From: Agrobacterium sp. a22-2
Lineage (GTDB): Bacteria; Pseudomonadota; Alphaproteobacteria; Rhizobiales; Rhizobiaceae
NCBI RefSeq assembly: GCF_012276985.1
Contig: NZ_JAAXMM010000001.1
Span: forward strand, 1 to 64,000
Direction: 5' to 3'
DNA length: 64,000 bases
The notes below the pieces were generated by a model. The model was not told the origin of the DNA. It was given only the letters and a program-made list of their open reading frames with translations, and did no database searches. Every line of letters begins with the position of its first letter. Within the stretch, counting starts at the first letter, position 1. The translations under genes and the position numbers were made by a program. Shown in pieces: positions 32,605-42,275 of the stretch.

Positions 32605-33576
32605 TCAGCCCTTGAAGAAGGCGAGCAGATCGGCGTTCAGCACTTCGGCATGGGTGGTCAGCATGCCGTGCGGATAGCCTTCATAGACCTTCAGGGTGCC
32701 GTTCTTCAGCAACTTGACGGCGAGACGGGCCGAATCGTCGATCGGCACGATCTGATCGTCGTCGCCATGCATGACCAGCGTGGGAACGTCGATGGCCTGG
32801 AGGTCGGCAGTGAAGTCGGTTTCGGAAAAGGCCTTGATGCCGTCGTAATGGGCCTTTGCACCGCCGGCCATGCCCTGGCGCCACCAATTCTGGATCGCCC
32901 CCTGTGACACCTGAGCGTTCGGCCGGTTGAAGCCGTAGAACGGACCCGAGGCGACATCGAGATAGAACTGCGAGCGGTTGGCGGCAAGCGCCGAGCGGAA
33001 ACCATCAAACACTTCGATCGGCAAGCCGCCCGGATTGGCTTCTGTCTTGAGCATGATCGGCGGCACAGCGCCGACCATCACCAGCTTGGCAACGCGGCCC
33101 TTGCCGTGGCGGGCGACATAGGCTGCCGCTTCGCCACCGCCGGTGGAATGGCCGACATGAATGGCATCATGCAGGTCGAGATGCTCGGTGACGGCCGCAA
33201 CGTCAGCGGAATAGTGGTCCATGTCGTGGCCGTCGGAAACCTGGGTCGAACGCCCATGGCCGCGGCGGTCATGGGCGATTACCCGATAACCCTTGCCGAC
33301 GAAATACAGCATCTGCGCGTCCCAGTCGTCGCCGGACAGCGGCCAACCATGATGAAAGACGATCGGCTGGGCGGTCTTCGGACCCCAATCCTTGTAGAAA
33401 ATCTCAACGCCGTCTTTGGTCTTCACGAAACTCTCGGTCATGGGAACATCTCCATCTGCTGGGTTTTGAGTGGTGGCGACTGCCGACAGTGCCGGCAAAG
33501 CGAGGGAAGCGGTCAGAGCCGCGCTGCCAAGGAGCGCACCGCGGCGGGTCAGGATGAGGTTCGGTTGCCCGGACAT
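32605..33576 (-). CDS. Alpha/beta hydrolase of chloroperoxidase type with Tat-like signal
   Basis: A 323-residue protein. Residues about 1-33 form a twin-arginine-like signal ([20 protein letters not shown]). The rest is an alpha/beta hydrolase with an [10 protein letters not shown] oxyanion region, nucleophile elbow GHSTGGG (Ser about residue 143), acid residue in GDDDQIVP, and His in YPHGM. This is the non-heme chloroperoxidase/arylesterase group, which in practice hydrolyses esters or performs perhydrolysis. It is divergent from an OhrR-like regulator with shared operator-like repeats, so I infer induction by organic peroxides. A second possible start ([11 protein letters not shown], about residue 46) would give a cytoplasmic form. 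Confidence 0.85.
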   Translation of the reverse strand: MSGQPNLILTRRGALLGSAALTASLALPALSAVATTQNPADGDVPMTESFVKTKDGVEIFYKDWGPKTAQPIVFHHGWPLSGDDWDAQMLYFVGKGYRVIAHDRRGHGRSTQVSDGHDMDHYSADVAAVTEHLDLHDAIHVGHSTGGGEAAAYVARHGKGRVAKLVMVGAVPPIMLKTEANPGGLPIEVFDGFRSALAANRSQFYLDVASGPFYGFNRPNAQVSQGAIQNWWRQGMAGGAKAHYDGIKAFSETDFTADLQAIDVPTLVMHGDDDQIVPIDDSARLAVKLLKNGTLKVYEGYPHGMLTTHAEVLNADLLAFFKG

Positions 33577-33627
33577 GGCAGTCTCCTTCAGTTCTGTGCC
33601 GGATACAATCGCTCCGGCTCCATATTA

Positions 33628-33714
33628 ATTGCGCACGTTTAAATCGTGTGCGATCTATATGACTCGTTTTGTCACGGCCGTCAAGCGCTTGCGATTCAAT
33701 TGCGCACGATTTAT
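33628..33714. promoter_or_regulatory. Repeated ATTGCGCACG operator-like sites
   Basis: An imperfect palindrome, ATTGCGCACG-tttaaa-TCGTGTGCGAT, lies at 33628-33654. A second copy of AATTGCGCACGATTTA lies at 33698-33713. One faces the hydrolase gene and the other the MarR/OhrR-like gene. Paired sites in such a divergent promoter suggest binding by the MarR-type repressor. Confidence 0.6.
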
Positions 33715-33750
33715 ATTATTGAGGAATTCTAACAGAGCGATGAAGCCAGA

Positions 33751-34212
33751 ATGACCTCGCACGAAAAATCGCAGACCCTGCCACCGCTGAGCCTCGACAG
33801 CTTTCTCTGTTTTGCGGTCTATTCGGCGGGCCATGCCTTCAACCAGCTCTATCGCCCGCTGTTGGACGCGATCGGCCTTACCTATCCGCAATATCTTGTG
33901 ATGGTGGCGCTGTGGTCGCGGGACGACCAGACCGTGAAGGATCTCGGACGGGCACTTTTTCTGGAATCGAGCACGCTGACGCCGCTCATCAAGCGGCTGG
34001 AGGGCATGGGCTATCTGACCCGCAGCCGCGATCCCGTCGACGAACGCATGGTGCGGGTGCGGCTAACGGCTGACGGATTGGCGCTGCGCGAAAAGGCACG
34101 CGGCATTCCGGCCTGCATTGCCGAGGCGACCGCCCTGGAGCCCGAGGTCCTGACCAAATTGATCGAACAGATGACCGCGACCCGTGACGCCATCCTGAAG
34201 CGGGCGGATTAG
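33751..34212 (+). CDS. OhrR-like MarR family regulator
   Basis: A 153-residue winged-helix protein. The opening FLCFAVYSAGHAFNQLYRPLL and the phrase GLTYPQYLVMVALW are typical of OhrR, including the N-terminal Cys (about residue 20) that senses organic hydroperoxides. The helix-turn-helix and wing cover about residues 60-110 (LESSTLTPLIKRLEGMGYL, RDPVDERMVRVRLT). It is divergent from the alpha/beta hydrolase instead of the usual ohr peroxidase gene. I infer peroxide-responsive repression of the hydrolase and of itself. Confidence 0.85.
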   Translation: MTSHEKSQTLPPLSLDSFLCFAVYSAGHAFNQLYRPLLDAIGLTYPQYLVMVALWSRDDQTVKDLGRALFLESSTLTPLIKRLEGMGYLTRSRDPVDERMVRVRLTADGLALREKARGIPACIAEATALEPEVLTKLIEQMTATRDAILKRAD

Positions 34213-34257
34213 ACCCGCCTGCCCGTTCCTGGCTGACTTGACGGGCCGCGGCGGCCC

Positions 34258-35568
34258 TTATAGCGCCGCGAGGTATTTCGGCAATTCGGCCATGCGCGGC
34301 ACGACGATCAGTTTCTGGACTTCGCCGCGCTTGAACGCGTTAAGGAAACGATTGTAGTCCTCGAACACCACGCAGCCGCTGCTGTCGCCACGCACGCGCA
34401 GCAGATAGGTATGGGTCAGGAACCCGTCGCGGCCGTATTTGTTGCGGCCGTCATAGGGCAGCATGCGGATCGCCTCGACGCCGTGGAAGCGGCTTTCACG
34501 CATGCGCAGATTGTAGATATGCGGCGGTGTCGGACCCCGATTCTTGACATTGGCAAAGCGCGGATTGTCGCGCATGCTGCCGCGGCCGGAATGGGCCTCC
34601 AGCCTCTCACCGTTCGGCATATGCACCACACCGGCCGAGATGTCGTACACGGCGATCCGGCTGTTCCTGCCGGGCAGTTTGGGCTTGTTGCTGAACAGCT
34701 TCCAGCCGTCGTCCTCCTCGACGACAGACTTTTCCGGTCGCGCCACGGCCAGTTGTTTGGCAGCGGGCGGAGCGACTTTTTCGGTCGGCGGTTTGGCGGT
34801 CTTCGGCGGTTCCGGACGGGCGGCCGGCAACGGGCCGATGGCCAGCAGGTCGTCTTCGGTATCGTGGTCGGACTCGGAAAGCACTTCGTCAAAGGGTTGT
34901 TCACGCGGATCCACGGCAGGCGGCACGATCTCGTCGACGGGCATGGGTGCCGCATAGGCAAGCGTCGTCACCGAAGAGACAGAAGACACATCCTCAAGCG
35001 CCGGTACGGACTTCGCAGGGATCGAGGCCGTGACCAGCGGATCGGTCATTGCAACGCCCGGGGTCGCCGGCTTTGCCGCGAGCGCCAGTTCGCGGGTCAC
35101 CTCTGCTTCGGCCTGCGCCATCGCCTGGCGCAGGATGGCAATGCGCTGTTCGTTCGGCACGGAGGACGCCAGTGCCAGACGCTGGGACTTGTCGACATCG
35201 GAGAGGCTCATGGAGCGCGGCAGGACGGCAAGCAGTGGATCGTCGGTCAGGGCCACGGCGCGGGCAAGCCGCGCCTTGGCCTCTTCCAGAGCGGTCATAT
35301 CCTGTCGCTTCTCGGCCGCAGGGCTCAACAGTGAACGATCGACGATCGCCACCCGTGACGACACAAGCAGAGCGTCGGAGCGACCGGCCGGGGTCTTCGG
35401 AGCGGAGATCGACATGGTCTGCATGGTCGTGATCGCAACCGTGACCCAGAAGGCGGCGGCAATGCCGACGCCGACCACGCCGGCCTTCGACATGGCCGGC
35501 TTTCTTTTCGGGGGAACCGATCCCTTTGCGGGGTTACGGCTACGCATCGTTTCGGTCGAGAACGCCAT
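34258..35568 (-). CDS. DUF2778 (Tlde1-like) membrane-anchored protein
   Basis: A 436-residue protein. The N-terminal 25 residues are basic and precede one membrane helix (about 28-50, AGVVGVGIAAAFWVTVAITTM). About 220 residues of Pro/Ala/Glu-rich, probably disordered linker follow. The C-terminal 140 residues are a DUF2778 domain: VVHMPNGERLEAHSGRG, PTPPHIYNLRMRESRFHGVEA, and the catalytic-type SSGCVVF near residue 395. This domain is related to L,D-transpeptidase folds and to the Tlde1 peptidoglycan-cleaving toxins. With an inner-membrane anchor and no type VI genes nearby, a periplasmic cell-wall enzyme of the cell itself seems more likely than an effector. The start at 35568 is chosen where the protein character begins. 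Confidence 0.78.
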   Translation of the reverse strand: MAFSTETMRSRNPAKGSVPPKRKPAMSKAGVVGVGIAAAFWVTVAITTMQTMSISAPKTPAGRSDALLVSSRVAIVDRSLLSPAAEKRQDMTALEEAKARLARAVALTDDPLLAVLPRSMSLSDVDKSQRLALASSVPNEQRIAILRQAMAQAEAEVTRELALAAKPATPGVAMTDPLVTASIPAKSVPALEDVSSVSSVTTLAYAAPMPVDEIVPPAVDPREQPFDEVLSESDHDTEDDLLAIGPLPAARPEPPKTAKPPTEKVAPPAAKQLAVARPEKSVVEEDDGWKLFSNKPKLPGRNSRIAVYDISAGVVHMPNGERLEAHSGRGSMRDNPRFANVKNRGPTPPHIYNLRMRESRFHGVEAIRMLPYDGRNKYGRDGFLTHTYLLRVRGDSSGCVVFEDYNRFLNAFKRGEVQKLIVVPRMAELPKYLAAL

Positions 35569-35794
35569 ACTCTTACTCGTTACCAAAGCGGCCGTTTCCA
35601 GCCGGCGGCCATACGCGCCGCGTTTACCATGAGCACAGGTCCGGCGACCCCCGACGCCGCATTTGTGCCCGTCGGCGCTCGCCGACTGGAGACAAGTATG
35701 AAGAGACTTGGTAACCAAGTCGTTTACGCGGCATCGCTTATGGACGATGTCGTGCGAAATCGACGCAAGGCGATGAGCCGAGAGAGCTTTCGCC

Positions 35795-36499
35795 TCAAAC
35801 GGAGCGGGTCAGACCGCCATCGACCTTGAGGTTCTGGCCGGTAATATAGCCGGCGCCGTCGGAGGCGAGAAAGGCGACGGTCGCGGCGATTTCCTCGCTG
35901 GTGCCGTAACGCTTCATCGGTACGCCGTCGCGCCGCTCCTCGGTGGCGGGAAGACTGTCGATCCAACCCGGCAGGACGTTGTTCATCCGCACATTGTCGG
36001 CCGCGTAGGTATCGGCAAAAATCTTGGTGAAGGCGGCAAGCCCGGCCCGGGCAACAGCCGAGGTCGGGAACATGGCGCTCGGCTCAAAGGCCCAGGCCGT
36101 CGAGATGTTGACGATCGCGCCCGACTTCTGGGCCTGCATGATCGGCGTCACCAACCGCGTCGGGCGAATGACGTTCAGGAGATAGACATCGATACCCTTG
36201 TGCCAATCCTCATCGCTGATTTCGAGGATCTGGGCGCGCGGTCCGTGGCCGGCGCTGTTGACCAGCACATCGACCCGACCCCAGCGCTCCATCGTGCTGT
36301 CGACCAGGCGCTGCAGATCTTCAGGGGATTGATTGGATCCCGTGACGCCCAGACCGCCGAGTTCTTCGGCCAGCGCCTCGCCCTTGCCTGAGGACGACAG
36401 AATCGCGACCTTGAAGCCATCGGCGGCCAACCGCCTTGCCGAGGCGGCACCCATGCCGCTGCCGCCGGCGGTGATGATCGCCACTTTTTCCACTGCCAT
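35795..36499 (-). CDS. SDR family protein with degenerate active site
   Basis: A 234-residue short-chain dehydrogenase/reductase. The cofactor motif TAGGSGMGAASARRLAADG (residues about 8-26), NSAGHGPRA and the C-terminal GAGYITGQNLKVDGGLT are normal. In the expected YxxxK position the sequence reads MFPTSAVARAGLAAFTK, so neither catalytic Tyr nor Lys is in place, although the upstream Ser/Thr region ISTAWAFE remains. It may use another proton donor or have lost SDR chemistry. AGGAGG precedes the ATG at 36499. The substrate is unknown. Confidence 0.85.
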   Translation of the reverse strand: MAVEKVAIITAGGSGMGAASARRLAADGFKVAILSSSGKGEALAEELGGLGVTGSNQSPEDLQRLVDSTMERWGRVDVLVNSAGHGPRAQILEISDEDWHKGIDVYLLNVIRPTRLVTPIMQAQKSGAIVNISTAWAFEPSAMFPTSAVARAGLAAFTKIFADTYAADNVRMNNVLPGWIDSLPATEERRDGVPMKRYGTSEEIAATVAFLASDGAGYITGQNLKVDGGLTRSV

Positions 36500-36642
36500 C
36501 GCATCCTCCTGCACATTGGTCATGCAGGATTTCGCTTACGGCGCGGAATGTCCAGAGGGGAATGGTCTATTTCGGCGACTATTCAGGACTTTGCAGGCAA
36601 GGCCGGCGCTGGCGCCGCCCTGCCGCATCGGTCAGCATCCAC

Positions 36643-36999
36643 TTACCAGGAGCGCACGTCCAGCACCCGGTCGCGATGGGCCGGATGGGTCGAGAAGACG
36701 AAGATCCTGTCGAGTTCCTTCTGCGTCAGCAGGCGCAGGAAACGCACTTCGGCGGTGTTGTTGGAATAGACCTTCATCAGCAGGCAACCGACCTTGGTGA
36801 TGCGGGCATCCGGCAGGTCCAGATAGAACTGCTGCGGCAGGTTATACTGGGTCAGCAGACCGAGAACAGCGCCGCTCATCGAGATCCGGATGACGTCGCA
36901 ACGGCGTGCGGCCATATGCATGACGCCCTTCTCCGTATACTCGATACGGGCGGCATTCATCGTGTCCTCCATCTTGAACCGCGCCTCGCGGTCGTACAT
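36643..36999 (-). CDS. PilZ-like domain protein
   Basis: A 118-residue protein (MYDREARFKMEDT...) with a beta-rich pattern in which RRCDVIRISMSGAVLGLL resembles the RxxxR...D/NxSxxG core of PilZ domains. The first Arg pair is shifted, so c-di-GMP binding is uncertain. The start at 36999 has AGAGGAATCC; an upstream in-frame ATG at 37056 lacks one. It is a lone gene between the SDR gene and the agl operon. Confidence 0.55.
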   Translation of the reverse strand: MYDREARFKMEDTMNAARIEYTEKGVMHMAARRCDVIRISMSGAVLGLLTQYNLPQQFYLDLPDARITKVGCLLMKVYSNNTAEVRFLRLLTQKELDRIFVFSTHPAHRDRVLDVRSW

Positions 37000-37180
37000 G
37001 AAGGATTCCTCTTTTTTCAAGTAGTTGCCACCGCTTGAAGACGCTCGCATTGCCATTGTCCGCCCACCCGTTTTCTTATGGGAAACAGCTTAAAACGAGG
37101 GATTTAACAGTTCCTTTTCGGTGGGGGTGTCCTTCCTCTCTGGCTCTGTTTATCGCTAACCGGTGGTTAAGCGAAAACGG

Positions 37181-38272
<1,092 letters not shown>

Positions 38273-38290
38273 GATCTCCCCCCTCGTGCC

Positions 38291-39946
38291 TTAGCCGTGA
38301 CGCGCGAAATACGCGCCCCAGGCCGGAAGCCGGATTTTTTGATTTTCGACACTGCTTGCAAAGCCATGGCCGGACAGTTCCTGCCAGTCACCTTGCGGCA
38401 TCACGGCATCGCTTTCAACCGCCGACATATTGAAGACGCAGAGCAGCGTTTCGTTGCCGAGCGACCGCGTATAGGCCAGGATCGAGCCGTCTGCGGGCTG
38501 AAAAGCGATGTCGCCCTTGGCAAAGGCTTCGTGCTGCTTGCGGAAGGCCAGGAAGCGCCGGTACTGCTCCAGCACTGAATCCGGATTGCCTTCCTGAACG
38601 CTGACGGCATTGAGGACATGCTCGACCGGAATGGGAAGCCAGGTCTTTTCGGCGGAACTGAAGCCCGCCTGCGTGGCCTGGGCATCCCAGACCATCGGCG
38701 TGCGGCAGCCATCGCGGCCCTTGAATTCCGGCCAGAACTGGATGCCGTAGGGGTCCTGCAGGTCTTCAAAGGCGATATCGGCCTCGGTGAGCCCCAGTTC
38801 CTCGCCCTGATAGATGCAGACCGAACCGCGTTGCGTCAGCAGGATCGCGGCCAGCATCTTGGCATAGGCGATGCGATCGACGACGTCGGCGCCCCAGCGG
38901 CTGACATGGCGCACGACATCGTGGTTGGAAAAGGCCCAGCAGGCCCAGCCCTCCGCGGCAGCTGCGGCAAAGGCTTTCTGTACCTCGCCGACGCGTTCGG
39001 CGGTCAATACGTCAGGCGCCAGGAATTCGAAGGCGTAGCACATCTGCATCTTGTCGCCGCCGGAGGTGTATTCGCCGACGATTTCCAGTCCGCGCTGGCT
39101 GTCGCCCACCTCGCCGACCGCGGCAATGGCCGGGAACTCGTCGAGCACTGCGCGGAAGCGCTTCAGGAATTCAAGATTTTCCGGGCGGTTCTTGTCGTAG
39201 ATATGCTCCTGGAAATTGTAAGGGTTGACGGCCGGCGCGGTGGCGGCGTTGCGGCGCTCCGGCGCCAGCGCCGGGTTGTCGCGCAATTCCTTGTCGTGGA
39301 AATAGAAATTGATGGTGTCGAGACGGAAGCCGTCGACGCCGCGCTTCAGCCAGAAGCGCACGGCATCAAGAACGGCGTCCTGAACCTGTGGATTGTGCAG
39401 GTTGAGGTCCGGTTGCGAGGTCAGGAAATTGTGCATGTAATACTGCATGCGGGTCGGATCCCACTGCCAGGCCGAGCCGCCGAAGATCGACAGCCAGTTA
39501 TTGGGCGGGGTGCCGTCCGGCTTGGCATCGGACCAGACATACCAGTCCGACTTGGGATTGATGCGGCTCGACCGGCTCTCGATGAACCAGGCGTGCTGGT
39601 CGGAGGTGTGGGAGATGACCAGGTCGATCATCACCTTGATGCCGAGGCGATGGGCCTCGGCGATCAGGCCGTCGAAATCCGACAGCGAGCCGAACATCGG
39701 ATCGACATCGACGTAGTTCGAAACGTCGTATCCAAAGTCCTTCATAGGCGAGGTGAAGAAGGGCGAGATCCAGATGGCGTCGGCACCGAGCTTGGCGATA
39801 TGCGGCAGGCGGGCGGTGATGCCCTTCAGGTCGCCGATGCCGTCGCCGTTGGAATCCTGGTAGGAGCGCGGATAGATCTGATAGATCACCGCGCCGCGCC
39901 ACCAATCCTTGTCCTGCGCCAGTACCGATTGCGAAACTGCAGTCAT
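38291..39946 (-). CDS. aglA: Alpha-glucosidase AglA
   Basis: A 551-residue GH13 cytoplasmic glucosidase with no signal peptide. It shows WWRGAVIYQIYPRSYQDSNG, the nucleophile region DGFRLDTINFYFHDK (Asp near residue 205), the acid/base GEVGD, and the stabiliser FSNHDVVRH. It hydrolyses imported alpha-glucosides to glucose for the Zwf-Edd route. The start at 39946 is preferred because AAGGA lies 6 bases before it; the ATG at 39952 is too close to that site. It lies within the agl transporter operon. Confidence 0.94.
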   Translation of the reverse strand: MTAVSQSVLAQDKDWWRGAVIYQIYPRSYQDSNGDGIGDLKGITARLPHIAKLGADAIWISPFFTSPMKDFGYDVSNYVDVDPMFGSLSDFDGLIAEAHRLGIKVMIDLVISHTSDQHAWFIESRSSRINPKSDWYVWSDAKPDGTPPNNWLSIFGGSAWQWDPTRMQYYMHNFLTSQPDLNLHNPQVQDAVLDAVRFWLKRGVDGFRLDTINFYFHDKELRDNPALAPERRNAATAPAVNPYNFQEHIYDKNRPENLEFLKRFRAVLDEFPAIAAVGEVGDSQRGLEIVGEYTSGGDKMQMCYAFEFLAPDVLTAERVGEVQKAFAAAAAEGWACWAFSNHDVVRHVSRWGADVVDRIAYAKMLAAILLTQRGSVCIYQGEELGLTEADIAFEDLQDPYGIQFWPEFKGRDGCRTPMVWDAQATQAGFSSAEKTWLPIPVEHVLNAVSVQEGNPDSVLEQYRRFLAFRKQHEAFAKGDIAFQPADGSILAYTRSLGNETLLCVFNMSAVESDAVMPQGDWQELSGHGFASSVENQKIRLPAWGAYFARHG

Positions 39947-39993
39947 GGTCATTCCTTATTGTATCCGTTCGAAAACATGAGTGTTCGTGTCGC

Positions 39994-41139
39994 TTAGCCG
40001 CCCTTGACGGATCCGGCCAAAAGGCCGCGCACCAGGTAGCGTTGCAGGGTGAAGAAAACCGCCAGAGGCACGATGATGGTGATGAAGGCTGAGGCCGTCA
40101 GGATTTCCCAATTGCCGCCGCGCGAGCCAAGAAGATTGACGAGGCGACCGGTCAGCACCAGTTCGCTGTCGCCGGCACCTAAGAACACCATGGCGACCAG
40201 CAGATCGTTCCAGGTCCACAGGAACTGGAAGATCGAAAACGACGCCAGAGCGGGATAGGACAGCGGCAGGACGATCTTGACGAAGATGGTAAAATCGCTG
40301 GCGCCATCGACCCGCGCCGATTCCATGATCTCGCGCGGCAGGCCGGCGATGTAGTTGCGCAGCAGATAGATGGCCAGCGGCAAGCCGAAGCCCATATGGG
40401 CAAGCCAGATGCCGAGATAGGTCTTGGACGGCACGCCGAAGAATACGCCAACCTCGTTGTACATCCGCAGAAGCGGGATCAGCGACATCTGCAGGGGCAC
40501 GACCAGCAGGCCGACGATCACCGCCAGAATGAGCGCCCGGCCGGGGAACTTCATCCAGGCAAGCGCGTAAGCCGCAAAGGCTGCCACCAGGATCGGGATG
40601 ATGGTCGAGGGAACTGCCACCGTCAGCGAATTCAGGAACGACTGGCCGATGCCTTCGGCTGTCAGCACCGTGCGGTAATTGTCGAAGGTGAAGCGGGGTG
40701 GAACGACAGAGGTGAAGAAGATGCGGTCGCCGCGCGTGCCTTCAAAGGCTTTTGGCGATTCCAGGCGGAAGTCGCCGTTTTCCTCGAGCGTGAGCTTGCT
40801 GCCGTCGTTGCGCTCGGCTGTTGCGCCGGGTTCATAGGCGGTCGGCTGGTTGATGTTGACACCGAAGGCACTTACCGTACCGCCCTTGCCGTCGAAGACA
40901 TTGCCGGAAATCACGAAGGTGCCGTTCTGCTCCACCTGGGCGCTGGGCGCCGGCGCACGGTAGATGCCGTTCTGGCTGGAGGTGGTCAAGGCCGTCCACC
41001 AGCCTGAGGCGACGATCTGGTCCTTGTCGCGCAGGGACGAGATCAGCAGGCCGGCGGTCGGCAGGGTCCAGAGCGCCACCAGCAGCAGCACGGAAAGATG
41101 CACGGCCCAGGTGAGCGGAGAATTCTTGGCGGCGCGCAT
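39994..41139 (-). CDS. aglG: Alpha-glucoside ABC transporter permease AglG
   Basis: A 381-residue MalG-type permease. A first helix near residues 12-33 is followed by a roughly 110-residue periplasmic insert, then five more helices. The EAA loop is near residues 285-310 (MESARVDGASDFTIFVKIVLPL). The long insert after helix 1 is typical of AglG. Its ATG starts one base after the aglF stop codon, and its ribosome site AGGGACG lies inside aglF, so translation is probably coupled. Confidence 0.93.
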   Translation of the reverse strand: MRAAKNSPLTWAVHLSVLLLVALWTLPTAGLLISSLRDKDQIVASGWWTALTTSSQNGIYRAPAPSAQVEQNGTFVISGNVFDGKGGTVSAFGVNINQPTAYEPGATAERNDGSKLTLEENGDFRLESPKAFEGTRGDRIFFTSVVPPRFTFDNYRTVLTAEGIGQSFLNSLTVAVPSTIIPILVAAFAAYALAWMKFPGRALILAVIVGLLVVPLQMSLIPLLRMYNEVGVFFGVPSKTYLGIWLAHMGFGLPLAIYLLRNYIAGLPREIMESARVDGASDFTIFVKIVLPLSYPALASFSIFQFLWTWNDLLVAMVFLGAGDSELVLTGRLVNLLGSRGGNWEILTASAFITIIVPLAVFFTLQRYLVRGLLAGSVKGG

Positions 41140-41140
41140 G

Positions 41141-42151
41141 TCAGCGTCCCTCCATTTCGCGGCGGGCATTGCGAATGTTCCAGATCATGATCGGCACGAC
41201 CATGACCATGATGACGACGGCAATGGCCGCGCCGCGGCCGAAATCGCCGCCACCGCGGAACATCCAGTCGAACATCAGGTTGGCCAGCACCTGCGTGTTC
41301 CACTGGCCGTTGGTCATGGCCAGAACGATGTCGAACACCTTGAGGACCAGAATGGTGATGGTCGTCCAGACGACGGCGATCGTGCTCCACATCTGCGGAA
41401 CCTTGATCTTCATGAAGATCTGGAACGGATTGGCGCCGTCGATGACCGCCGCCTCGATGGTTTCTTCCGGAATGCCGCGCAGGGCCGCCGACAGCAGCAC
41501 CATGGCAAAGCCCGTCTGGATCCAGATCAGAATGACCATCAGGAAGAAATTGTTCCAGAACGGCAGGGCGATCCAGATCTGCGGTTCGCCGCCAAAGGCG
41601 ACAACAATAGCGTTGAGAATGCCGATCTGCTCGGAGCCCGTGTCGCGGTAGTCGTAGACGAATTTCCAGATGACCGAGGCGCCGACGAAGGAGATCGCCA
41701 TCGGCATGAAGATCAGCGACTTGGCGATATTGCCCCACCAGATGCGATCGGTGAGGGCAGCGATGATCAGGCCGAACAGCGTGGAAAAGGTCGGAACGAC
41801 GATCAGCCACAGCATGTTGTTGAAGATGGATTCGCGGAATTCGTCGTCGGTCAGCATCCAGCGGTAATTGGCGAGCCCAACGAAGCTGGTGCCGGACCGG
41901 TTGTAGAAGGAATAGGCGATGGACGAAAACAGCGGATAGACCAGATAGACCGACAGGGAAATGAAGGCCGGGCCTAAAAACAGCCAGGGCCTTATCATGT
42001 TGGCCCGGCGCATATTGCGCGAGGCGCGAGCCATGTCATCGATATTGGATGGAAATATCCGGTCGAGCAGCAGGTTCGACCCGTAGAAATAGCCGATTGC
42101 GCCTGCAACACCGAGTACGATGGTTACCAGTGCGTAGAGTAACTGATCCAC
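41141..42151 (-). CDS. aglF: Alpha-glucoside ABC transporter permease AglF
   Basis: A 336-residue MalF-type permease with an extra N-terminal helix (LLYALVTIVLGVAGAIGYFYG), a second near residues 50-75, and an EAA loop near 225-250 (IEAAVIDGANPFQIFMKIKVP). It forms the membrane channel with AglG. The gene follows aglE after a 124-base spacer. Confidence 0.93.
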   Translation of the reverse strand: MDQLLYALVTIVLGVAGAIGYFYGSNLLLDRIFPSNIDDMARASRNMRRANMIRPWLFLGPAFISLSVYLVYPLFSSIAYSFYNRSGTSFVGLANYRWMLTDDEFRESIFNNMLWLIVVPTFSTLFGLIIAALTDRIWWGNIAKSLIFMPMAISFVGASVIWKFVYDYRDTGSEQIGILNAIVVAFGGEPQIWIALPFWNNFFLMVILIWIQTGFAMVLLSAALRGIPEETIEAAVIDGANPFQIFMKIKVPQMWSTIAVVWTTITILVLKVFDIVLAMTNGQWNTQVLANLMFDWMFRGGGDFGRGAAIAVVIMVMVVPIMIWNIRNARREMEGR

Positions 42152-42275
42152 AGTCTCCCCCTCCCCTCGCTCTCTTGTCCGTCGCGCTCATTCATCCGGC
42201 ACGAGCCAGCGGCGCGGCTTTTTTGAAGATTGCCGGACCCGTTCTGGCCCGGCAATCCGTTTCGAGGATAGTGGC

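Noticed and set aside
35629..35829. 66-codon plus-strand frame between the DUF2778 and SDR genes
   Set aside because: It overlaps the end of the SDR gene and has no ribosome site or family. The 226-base gap is more likely regulatory.
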